Assembly: GCA_016712985.1 (NCBI GenBank)
Contig: JADJQA010000008.1
Span: 62,001 to 126,000, forward strand
Length of the DNA: 64,000 nucleotides
Source: Sulfuritalea sp.
GTDB taxonomy: Bacteria; Pseudomonadota; Gammaproteobacteria; Burkholderiales; Rhodocyclaceae
Direction: 5' to 3'
Shown here: piece after piece, positions 29,954 through 37,908 of the stretch
How the letters are laid out: every line of letters starts with the position of its first letter
Numbering within the stretch: position 1 is the stretch's first letter
Notes under the pieces: model-generated
Databases searched by the model: none
Told to the model about the DNA's origin: nothing
Seen by the model: only the letters and a program-made list of their open reading frames with translations
Program-made: the position numbers and the translations under genes

Positions 29954-32613
29954 CGCGATGTTCGTCAAGGATGCCCAAGGCCGCTACCTGCTGTTCAATC
30001 GCGCCGCCTGCGAACTGCTTGGCAAGGCCGAGCAGGAAGTGCTGGGAAAGAATTGCTGGGCGCTATTTCCTGCCGGGGAGGCGGCGACCGTGGCGGCCAA
30101 CGACCAGGAGGTGATGGCCAACAGACGCCTCGACACCAGCGAACTGTGCCTCACCCTGGCACGCGGGCCGGTGACACTTCAGGTCACTCGCGGGCCGCTG
30201 CTGGATGCCAACGGCGAGTTGCAGGGCGTGTTCGGCATTGCGCGCGACATCACCGAGAGCAAGCGGGCCGCGGAATCGCTGCGCACGCTTTCCATGGCTG
30301 TCGAACAAAGCCCGGAAAGCATTGTCATTACCGACACCGAGGGCCGCATCGAATATGTGAACGAAGCCTTCGTGCGGAATACCGGTTTCAGCCGCGAGGA
30401 GGCGCTGGGCAAGAACCCCAGAATCCTGCAATCGGGCCGCACACCGCGCGAAACTTTTCAGGCGATGTGGGCTGCTCTCAGCGAGGGCAAGATCTGGAAA
30501 GGCGTCTTGTTCAACCGGCGCAAGGACGGCAGCGAGTACGTCGAATTCGTCATCATCGCGCCGATCCACCAGGCGGACGGCCGCGTCAGCCACTATGTCG
30601 CCGTCAAGGAAGACATCACCGAGAAGAAGCGCCTCGGCGCTGAGCTGGACAGGCATCGCCATCATCTGGAGGAACTGGTCGCCAGTCGCACCGCTGAACT
30701 GGAACAAGCCCGCCAGCAGGCGGATGCCGCCAATCGCGCGAAGAGCGCATTCCTTGCCAACATGAGCCACGAAATCCGCACGCCGATGAACGCCATCGTC
30801 GGCCTCACTTACATGCTTCACCGCGCCCGACCGACGCCCGAACAGGCCGACAAGCTGGACAAGATCGCCGTCGCCGCCGCACATCTGCTGAGCATCGTCA
30901 ACGACATACTCGATCTGTCGAAGATCGAGGCGGGAAAGTTGGATCTGGAACAGACCGACTTTTCGCTGGCATCGATTCTTGATCACACGCGCTCGCTGAT
31001 CTCCGAGCTGGCACGGGCCAAGGGCCTCGCCGTCATCGTGGAGGCTGACGGCGTGCCCCAGTGGTTGCGCGGCGATCCCACCCGGCTGCGTCAGGCCTTC
31101 CTCAACTTTGCTGCCAATGCCGTGAAGTTTACCGAGCGCGGCGCCATCACCCTGCGCGCACGGCTCCTCGAAGACCATGGCAAGCAGATGCGGATCCGCT
31201 TCGAGGTCGAGGACACCGGCGTCGGCATTGCCGCCGATACTCTGGCCCTGCTGTTCCAGCCCTTCACCCAGGCCGACGTCTCGACCACCCGCCGCCACGG
31301 CGGCACCGGTCTCGGACTTGTCATCAGCCGCCGCCTGGTCGAACTGATGGGCGGCGAGACGGGGGTGGAGAGCGAAGACGGACGCGGCAGCACCTTCTGG
31401 TTCAGCGTCCGCCTCGAGCGCGGCCGCGGCGTGTTGCCCGCCGAGCCGGATGCAACCGGCAGCGCCGATACTGCCGATGCCGCCGACGACGAACTGCGCC
31501 GGCATCATGGCGGTGCGCGCATCCTGTTGGTCGAGGACAATGCCGTCAACCGCGAAGTGGCCCTCGAACTGATTCACGCCGCCGGCATCAACGCCGATAC
31601 CGCGGCGGACGGCCGCGAGGCCGTCGCCATGGCCTCCGCCACGGCCTACGACCTGATCCTGATGGACATGCAGATGCCGCGGATGAATGGCCCCGACGCC
31701 ACGCGGGCGATTCGCGCCCTGCCCGGCGGCGCGGCCGTGCCCATCCTGGCGATGACCGCCAATGCCATGGAGGAGGATCGCCGTGCCTGCCTGGACGCGG
31801 GCATGAACGATTTCGTCTCGAAGCCCGTCGATCCCCCGCAGTTCTACGCCATGCTGCTGAGATGGCTGCCAACAACGCCGCTTGAATCCCTGCTCACCGC
31901 GGTGGCGCCCGAAGCGGCCGGGGCGCCGAGCGTTGACGATGCCGAATTGCTCCGGCGCCTTGCCGGTATCGCCGGCCTGGATGTCGATTACGGCCTGCTG
32001 CTGACGCGCGGCAACGTGAAGAAATACGCCCGGCTGCTGGTCATGTTTGTGGTCGGCCACGAGCAGTATGCGGCGCAGATCCTGGCAATGCTGGCCGCGG
32101 GCGACCTCGCCGCGATCAGATCCATCGCCCATTCCGTGAAAGGCTCGGCGGGGATGGTGGGCGCGCGAGATGTGTCGGGGAGCGCCAGCCCTGTCCTGTC
32201 GGCGCTTGACAGTGGCGCCGGACCAGAGGAAGTTGGCCCGGCATGCACTGCCCTGAACGGGGATCTGGACAAGATTCGTCAGGCGACCGCCGAGATCGAG
32301 GCAAGCGCCGGCGATCGAGGCAAGCGCAGGATTGTCGCCCCTGCCAGCGCAAGGGCCGACTCACCGCGGTGCAGCAGTGCTGGCGCGGCTCGCGGACCTG
32401 CTCGACGAAGGCAACATGGAGGCGAACTTTCTCGCCCGGAACGAGGCCGGCCTCCTGCATGCCGCCCTGGGCAAATCGGCCACGTCGTTGCTGGCCCGTA
32501 TCGAGGCCTTCGACCATGAAAACGCCGCGACCGAAGTGCGCGAGATTCTCGCTGGTTTTCGTCGCGAACGGTCGGCCTTTTCCGACCCGGCAGACACTGA
32601 AGTCTGTCCGTGA
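29922..32613 (+). CDS. Hybrid sensor kinase, PAS-kinase-receiver-HPt part (interrupted near 32313)
   Basis: This part holds a PAS (TDDAMFVKDAQGRYLLFN), a second PAS (SIVITDTEGRIEYVNEAF), HisKA (SHEIRTPMNAIVG), HATPase (NAVKFTERG, DTGVGI, GTGLGLVISRRLV), a receiver (VEDNAVN, LILMDMQMPRMNG, SKPVD) and an HPt (AHSVKGSAG). The layout matches BarA/TodS-like hybrid kinases. The frame departs from the family after EIEASAG near 32310, where a 19-base tandem duplication shifts it. The true C-terminus (LARLADLLDEGNMEANFLARNEAG...) continues in another frame to TGA 32613. Uncorrected, the frame stops at 32519. The partner is probably the HD-GYP regulator. Confidence 0.85.
32294..32327. repeat. 19-bp tandem duplication that breaks the hybrid kinase frame
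   Basis: GATCGAGGCAAGCGC occurs at 32294-32308 and again at 32313-32327, offset by 19 bases. Deleting one 19-base unit restores a single frame from the HPt domain to the stop at 32613. Confidence 0.8.
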
Positions 32614-33506
32614 CCGAGTCCGAAAGCATCGTGAATGGCGCACCCGCCGAGCGTGTCCGCGCTTCATCGCAGGCGCGCGGCGCCGCGGCGGGCAACGGCA
32701 ACCCCGACATCAGCGATGCGGAGTTTGCGCAGTTCCAGAAGCTGATCTACAAGATTGCCGGGATCAGCCTGGCGGACACGAAAAAGGTCCTGCTGGTCGG
32801 ACGCCTCGGACGGCGCCTGAAGCACCATGGCCTGTCGAGCTTCGCCGAGTACCATCGCTTGGTCGCCAGCGGCGCCGAACCCGACGAGCTGCAAACCATG
32901 GTCGATCTGCTGACCACCAATGAAACCTACTTCTTCCGCGAGGAGGCCCACTTCGAGTTTCTGGCCAAGACCATCCTTCCCCGCCATCCGGCGGGAACCC
33001 CGTTCAATGCCTGGAGCGCCGCCTCGTCAACCGGCGAGGAAATCTACACGCTCGCCTTCGTCCTGGCCGAGACTCTGGGCCTGGATGCGGCATGGCATGT
33101 CACCGGCTCGGACATTTCCACGGCGGTACTGGCCAAGGCCGAACAAGGCCTGTACTGGCTGGACCGCACCCGCGGCCTGCCCCAGTCGTATTTGCGGAGG
33201 TTTTGTCTGAAGGGCGTGCGCAGCCAGGAAGGCGGCTTCATGATCGCCCCCGAGATCAAGCGCCACACCCGCTTCATGCAGGTGAACCTGAACCGGACCC
33301 TGCCCGCGCTGGGCAAGTTTCACGTCATCTTCCTGCGCAACGTGATGATCTATTTCGACGCCGAGACCAAGCGCCAGGTGGTCGCCCGCCTGATCGAGCA
33401 CCTGCATCCCGGCGGCTACTTCATCGTCGGTCATTCGGAAAGCCTCAACGGCCTGACCGATACGCTGCACGCTCTCAAACCCACGATCTACCAACTGCCG
33501 GCATGA
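32610..33506 (+). CDS. cheR: CheR, MCP glutamate methyltransferase
   Basis: The 298-residue protein starts at GTG 32610, overlapping the hybrid kinase TGA at 32611-32613. It has the CheR N-terminal helical domain (FAQFQKLIYKIAGISL, KKVLLVGRLGRRL), the NETYFFREEAHFEFL segment, the SAM site (WSAASSTGEEIYTLA, TGSDISTAVL) and FHVIFLRNVMIYFD. It methylates receptor glutamates for adaptation. A polar extension of about 35 residues precedes the first helix. It is followed by an unrelated ATPase gene and then cheB. Confidence 0.94.
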   Translation: MTESESIVNGAPAERVRASSQARGAAAGNGNPDISDAEFAQFQKLIYKIAGISLADTKKVLLVGRLGRRLKHHGLSSFAEYHRLVASGAEPDELQTMVDLLTTNETYFFREEAHFEFLAKTILPRHPAGTPFNAWSAASSTGEEIYTLAFVLAETLGLDAAWHVTGSDISTAVLAKAEQGLYWLDRTRGLPQSYLRRFCLKGVRSQEGGFMIAPEIKRHTRFMQVNLNRTLPALGKFHVIFLRNVMIYFDAETKRQVVARLIEHLHPGGYFIVGHSESLNGLTDTLHALKPTIYQLPA

Positions 33507-33553
33507 GCGCTTCAAGTCTTGCATTTTCGCCACTTGATGGCTATTATTCGTCC

Positions 33554-34810
33554 ATGTACAGGCGATTAATCCTCAGGAAGCTCGATGCGGCGCTCGGCGA
33601 TTCCCGCGTCGTGCTGCTGAACGGGGCGCGCCAGACCGGCAAGAGCACTCTGGCGCGACAGGTCACGGCGCAGCGTGGTGGCCAGTATCTGACCCTGGAC
33701 GATCCGGGCATCCTCAGCCTCGCCCGCAGCGACCCGGCGGCCCTGGTGCGCGGCACGGGCGGCCTGGTCGTGATCGACGAAGTCCAGTTGGCCCCCGCGT
33801 TGTTTTCCGCGATCAAGCGCGTGGTCGATGTGGACCCCAGTCCGGGCCGTTTCTTGCTGACGGGATCGGCCAATGTGTTTTTGTTGCCACGTCTGTCGGA
33901 ATCCCTGGCCGGGCGCATCGAAATCCTGCCGCTGTCCCCGCTCGCGCAACTTGAGCTTTCTTCCGCCGACCCGGCGAGCGGCCAGGAGGGCGAAAACTGG
34001 ACCGATGCCCTGTTCTCGGCGCGACCGTGGCAGGCGGCGACGCTGCCGCCGGATCGTCTGGCGATATGCCGGCAGGTGATCGCCGGCGGCTTTCCCGAGG
34101 CGGTGGCGCGCAAACCCGGCGAGCGGCGCGACGCATGGTTTCGCGGCTATGTGACCAGCATCTTGCAGCGTGACGTGCGCGATCTGGCCAACATCGATGG
34201 CCTGACCGAATTGCCGCGCCTGCTGGGTTTGCTGGCGGCCCGCGCCGGCGCCCTGATGAACATCGCCGAATTGTCCAGAACGACCGGCTTGCCGCACACC
34301 ACCTTGCGCCGCTATCTGGCCTTGCTGGAGGCCACATTCATCCTGCAACCCTTGCCGGCCTGGTCAGGCAACAGCACCAAGCGCTTCGTCAAGTCACCCA
34401 AGCTGCACCTGCTGGACACCGGCCTGACCGCTCATTTGCGCGGCGATACCGACGCGAATGTCCTTGCTCTCTCGCACAATCTTGGCCCCATGCTGGAAAG
34501 CTTCGCGGTACAGGAAGTCCGTAAATTGCTGGCATCGAGCCCGACCGCGGCCACCCCCTACCACTTTCGCAGCGCGGCCGGAAAGGAGGTCGATCTGGTG
34601 CTCGAAAAACCCGGACAAATCGTCGCCGGCATCGAGGTCAAGGCTTCTGCCCGGCTGGCGCCGGGCGACTTCAGTGGCTTGCGTACACTCGCCGAAGCCG
34701 CCGGCGACAAGTTCGCCCGCGGAGTCGTGCTGTATCTTGGGGAACAGCGCTTGCAGTTTGCCGAGAATCTCTGGGCCGAACCCATCGGCGCCCTCTGGAA
34801 TGCCGTCTAA
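33554..34810 (+). CDS. AAA_14/DUF4143 ATPase inserted between cheR and cheB
   Basis: From ATG 33554 (MYRRLILRKLDAAL, the usual start of the family) the protein has 418 residues. It has a Walker A (LLNGARQTGKST), a Walker B (GLVVIDEVQ), a sensor stretch (FLLTGSANVFLLP), a winged-helix-like middle (ELSRTTGLPHTTLRRYLALL) and a C-terminal DUF4143 nuclease-like fold (FRSAAGKEVDLVLE, GIEVKAS). ATG 33503, overlapping the cheR stop, is a longer alternative. The PD-(D/E)xK-like D-E-K pattern hints at nuclease ancestry. The function is unknown; it is often carried on mobile or defence-type DNA. Its stop abuts the cheB start directly. Confidence 0.88.
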   Translation: MYRRLILRKLDAALGDSRVVLLNGARQTGKSTLARQVTAQRGGQYLTLDDPGILSLARSDPAALVRGTGGLVVIDEVQLAPALFSAIKRVVDVDPSPGRFLLTGSANVFLLPRLSESLAGRIEILPLSPLAQLELSSADPASGQEGENWTDALFSARPWQAATLPPDRLAICRQVIAGGFPEAVARKPGERRDAWFRGYVTSILQRDVRDLANIDGLTELPRLLGLLAARAGALMNIAELSRTTGLPHTTLRRYLALLEATFILQPLPAWSGNSTKRFVKSPKLHLLDTGLTAHLRGDTDANVLALSHNLGPMLESFAVQEVRKLLASSPTAATPYHFRSAAGKEVDLVLEKPGQIVAGIEVKASARLAPGDFSGLRTLAEAAGDKFARGVVLYLGEQRLQFAENLWAEPIGALWNAV

Positions 34811-35890
34811 ATGAACCCCAAGATCAAGGTCATGATCGTCGACGACTCGGCCGTGGTGCGCCAGGTCAATCGCGAAACCCTGGAGCGCGAGCCGGACATC
34901 GAGGTGATCGGCGCCGCCTCCGACCCGCTCTACGCGCTGGACAAGATGAAGGCGCAATGGCCCGACGTGCTGGTGATCGACATCGAAATGCCGCGCATGG
35001 ACGGGCTGACCTTCCTCAAGAAGATCATGAGCGAGCACCCGACGCCGACCATCGTCTGCTCCTCGCTGGCCGAGCAGGGCGCGGCAGCGACGATCGACGC
35101 CCTGGCCGCCGGAGCGCTGGCCATCATCACCAAGCCGAAGCTGGGCGTGAAGCAGTTCCTGCAGGATGCCGGCGACGGTCTGGTCTCCGCCGTGCGCGCC
35201 GCAGCGAAGGCCAACATGCGCCGCGTCGCCGTCGGCGCGGCGCGGCCGCTGGCGCCGCCGCCCAAGCTCACGGCCGACGCGATGCTCGCCGCCCAGGCGG
35301 CCAGCACCCGCGCCATGGCCAACACCACCGACCGGGTGGTGGCCATCGGCACCTCGACCGGCGGCACCCAGGCCCTGGAGGCGGTACTGACCAAACTGCC
35401 CAACGTCGGCAGCGGCATCGTCATCGTCCAGCACATGCCGGAGAAATTCACCGCGATGTTCGCCGAGCGCCTGAACAGCCTGTGCAAGCTGGAAGTGCGC
35501 GAGGCGCAAAACGGCGACCGCGTCATGCCCGGCCGCGCGCTGATTGCGCCCGGCGGCCGCCACATGATGCTGCGTAGAAGCGGTGCCCAGTATTACGTCG
35601 AGGTTGCCGATGGGCCGCTGGTCAATCGCCACAAGCCATCGGTCGATGTGCTGTTCCGCTCTGTCGCCCAGGTGGCCGGGCGCAACGCGCTGGGCGTGAT
35701 CATGACCGGCATGGGCGACGACGGCGCGCGCGGCATGAAGGAGATGCACGAAGCCGGCGCCAAAACGGTGGCCGAGGACGAATCGACCTGCGTAGTCTTC
35801 GGCATGCCGAAAGAGGCCATCAAGCAGGGTGGAGTCGACCGGGTGGTGCCGCTCGACGGCATCCCGTCCGAGATCATCGCCTACGGCTAA
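34811..35890 (+). CDS. cheB: CheB, receptor methylesterase/deamidase
   Basis: The 359-residue protein has a receiver (IVDDSAV, phosphoacceptor Asp57 in LVIDIEMPRMDG, TKPKLG) joined to the methylesterase domain with the catalytic Ser in GTSTGGTQALE, His in IVQHMPEKFTAMFAERL and Asp in MTGMGDDGARGM. It removes methyl groups from receptors when phosphorylated by CheA. It starts immediately after the ATPase stop, without a gap. Confidence 0.95.
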   Translation: MNPKIKVMIVDDSAVVRQVNRETLEREPDIEVIGAASDPLYALDKMKAQWPDVLVIDIEMPRMDGLTFLKKIMSEHPTPTIVCSSLAEQGAAATIDALAAGALAIITKPKLGVKQFLQDAGDGLVSAVRAAAKANMRRVAVGAARPLAPPPKLTADAMLAAQAASTRAMANTTDRVVAIGTSTGGTQALEAVLTKLPNVGSGIVIVQHMPEKFTAMFAERLNSLCKLEVREAQNGDRVMPGRALIAPGGRHMMLRRSGAQYYVEVADGPLVNRHKPSVDVLFRSVAQVAGRNALGVIMTGMGDDGARGMKEMHEAGAKTVAEDESTCVVFGMPKEAIKQGGVDRVVPLDGIPSEIIAYG

Positions 35891-35954
35891 GGCGAATTCG
35901 GGCAATGGACATACCTATTGCAGACTGGGGAAACACTCCCTCTCCCCTTGCGGG

Positions 35955-36149
35955 CTACCGTATGCACACATCTCAACGGCACCGTCTCCCCGGCGAAAGC
36001 CGGGGTCCAGAAGGGCTGAGGCGATGGACTTCGGGACGGTCTTCGGCAAGAAAAGCCAAGACATACAGGGTAAATCGATGTTTTGCGGTCCCCGTCCACT
36101 GGATTCCGGCCTGCGCCGGAATGACGGGAGAGATGTGTGCATACGCTAG
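35955..36149. mobile_element. MITE-like element with 20-bp inverted ends and 11-bp flanking direct repeats
   Basis: CTACCGTATGCACACATCTC at 35955-35974 and its near-perfect inverse GAGATGTGTGCATACGCTAG at 36130-36149 bound a 195-bp non-coding segment. CCCCTTGCGGG flanks it on both sides (35944-35954 and 36150-36160), as a target duplication would. Inside lie REP-like halves (CCGGCGAAAGCCGG near 35991, CTGGATTCCGG near 36099). It has no gene, so it would move only with help. Confidence 0.65.
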
Positions 36150-36239
36150 CCCCTTGCGGGAGAGGGTTGGGGAGAGGGGGACGGCCAACGCGCATGTTGC
36201 CATCGCAACCCCTCTCCCCGGCCACTCTCCCGCAAGGGG
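36150..36239. repeat. Long inverted repeat (CCCCTTGCGGGAGAGGG type)
   Basis: The left arm CCCCTTGCGGGAGAGGG... (36150-36179) and the right arm CCCCTCTCC...CTCTCCCGCAAGGGG (36209-36239) can pair. The MITE-like element seems to have inserted at its left edge. It lies in the cheB-cheD gap and may form a strong hairpin. Confidence 0.6.
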
Positions 36240-36300
36240 AGAGCAAGGGGAGAAGTTGCGGCTTGCGGCAAGCCCGGACCTGCAAACATCTCTCGACATC

Positions 36301-36894
36301 ATGATGCTTCCCGCTGAACACGACCCCAAGGAGCTTGAACGCCGCGCCCGCAACATCAATCCGGGCGGCTGGGCGGTCGAATCGGAGCGGCCGATCACCA
36401 CCCTGCTCGGCTCCTGTGTCGCGGTCTGCCTCTACGACCCGAAGCTGCGCCTGGCGGGCATGAACCATTTCCTGCTGCCCAGTCGGGCCAAGTCGGCCGG
36501 CGATGATGCCGATGTGATTCTGGCCGGCGACTATTCGATGGAGGTGTTGCTCAACACGATGCTGAACAAGGGGGCGGCGAAGCAGCGCATCGTGGCCAAG
36601 GCCTTCGGCGGCGGCACCATCGTGACGTCGATCCTGATGGCCATCGGCGAGCGCAATGCCGAGTTCGCCAAGGAATGGCTGGACCGCGAGGGCATTCCGC
36701 TGGCAGCGCAGGATTTCGGCGGGGCCTGGTCGCGCAAGGTGATCTTCACGCCCGACGGCGGCGATGCCTTCTGCCGCCGGTTGCCGATCAGCCAGCCGGG
36801 CCTGCAGGACGTGGTCAGGGCCGAGCGCGACTATGAACAGTCGCTGCTGCGCCCCGCGAAGCCGACGGGCGAGAAGAAGATCGAGCTGTTTTGA
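36301..36894 (+). CDS. cheD: CheD, receptor deamidase
   Basis: From ATG 36301 (or 36304) the protein has 197 residues. The CheD active-site segment is clear: TTLLGSCVAVCLYDP with nucleophile Cys39, and GMNHFLLP with His56. FGGG and RNAEFAKEWL follow. CheD deamidates receptor glutamines to glutamates. It ends KKIELF, the same tail as the MCP at 13891. The open frame upstream of 36301 runs through repeat DNA and is not part of the gene. Confidence 0.93.
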   Translation: MMLPAEHDPKELERRARNINPGGWAVESERPITTLLGSCVAVCLYDPKLRLAGMNHFLLPSRAKSAGDDADVILAGDYSMEVLLNTMLNKGAAKQRIVAKAFGGGTIVTSILMAIGERNAEFAKEWLDREGIPLAAQDFGGAWSRKVIFTPDGGDAFCRRLPISQPGLQDVVRAERDYEQSLLRPAKPTGEKKIELF

Positions 36895-36933
36895 ACGCCG
36901 CCCATACCAGGTTGCGCGATGTTGATCGGGCCT

Positions 36934-36960
36934 GTCATTCCGGCGAAAGCCGGAATGACG
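36934..36960. repeat. REP-like palindrome
   Basis: GTCATTCCGGC-GAAA-GCCGGAATGACG, a perfect hairpin between cheD and the HDOD gene. Confidence 0.8.
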
Positions 36961-36984
36961 TATCGGGATAGGGAAGGATAAATC

Positions 36985-37830
36985 GTGGACGTTGCAGCGA
37001 TACTGAGCAAGATTGCAGAAACGGCCAACCGGGATGAATTGATCTTCCCGACCACCACCGAGATTGCGCTGAAGGTGCAGCGGGTGCTCGACGATCCGGA
37101 CTGTTCGCTGGATCAGCTCGTCGGGCTGGTGCGGGCCGATCCGCTGCTGGCGGCGCGTGTCGTGGCGGTCGCCAATTCGGTGATCTACAACCGCTCCGGA
37201 CGGGCCATTGCCGATGTCAGGAACGCGGTGTCGCGCATCGGCTTCAAGACCTTGCGGGTGCTCGCCGCGGCGGTCGTGGTGCGGCAGATGGAAGGCATGG
37301 CGCGCACCGGTGCACACCGGCAGGTTGCGGTGCGTTTGTGGGAGCACACCGCCCATGTCGCGGCGCTGTGCCAGGTTATTGCGCGCCGCGTCACGCATGT
37401 CGATCCGGATACGGCGTTCTTCGCCGGCATCATCCATGAAGTCGGCGGCTTCTATTTGATCTCGCGTGCCGCGGACTACCCTGGCCTGCTGGAAGGCGCC
37501 GATGGCAGCCTGCTGGCGTGGGATGAAGGCGGCGCGGCGACGGTCGGCCGTGCCGTGCTGAAGCGGCTGGGCGCGCCCGCTGCGGTAGGCGATGCAATCG
37601 AAAGCCTTTGGGCGGGCTATCTGACGATGCCGCCGCAATCGCTGGGCGACACCCTGCTGCTGGCCGATCAACTGGCGCCCGTGGAATCCCCGCTTTCACA
37701 ACTTGCCGGCGTCGGCCGCGAGGGTACCGAAGCAAAGATCGATGTCGCGCTCGACGACGAGACCTTGAGCAGCCTCCTGGAGGAATCGGCGGCGGATGTC
37801 GCGTCCTTGATTGACGCGTTGCGCGCCTGA
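36985..37830 (+). CDS. HDOD-domain signalling protein
   Basis: The 281-residue protein starts at GTG 36985. It matches the HDOD fold (FPTTTEIALKVQRVLDDPD, LVRADPLLAARVVAVANSV, VRNAVSRIGFKTLRVLAAAVVV, FFAGIIHEVGGFYL). HDOD domains resemble HD hydrolases but usually lack the metal ligands; here the HD pair position reads HE (IIHEVGG). The protein therefore probably acts by binding partners. It follows cheD and belongs to the chemosensory island by position. Confidence 0.88.
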   Translation: MDVAAILSKIAETANRDELIFPTTTEIALKVQRVLDDPDCSLDQLVGLVRADPLLAARVVAVANSVIYNRSGRAIADVRNAVSRIGFKTLRVLAAAVVVRQMEGMARTGAHRQVAVRLWEHTAHVAALCQVIARRVTHVDPDTAFFAGIIHEVGGFYLISRAADYPGLLEGADGSLLAWDEGGAATVGRAVLKRLGAPAAVGDAIESLWAGYLTMPPQSLGDTLLLADQLAPVESPLSQLAGVGREGTEAKIDVALDDETLSSLLEESAADVASLIDALRA

Positions 37831-37908
37831 AGCGGCCCCCTATGCGCGACCCGCTTTTTAGGCGAGAATTCGTCGCCAACAGCCCTGATCGCAATCACGA
37901 CTCGTACC

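Noticed and set aside
35905..36300. Extension of the cheD frame upstream into 35905-36300
   Set aside because: That segment is the MITE-like element and inverted repeats; ATG 36301 matches the CheD start.
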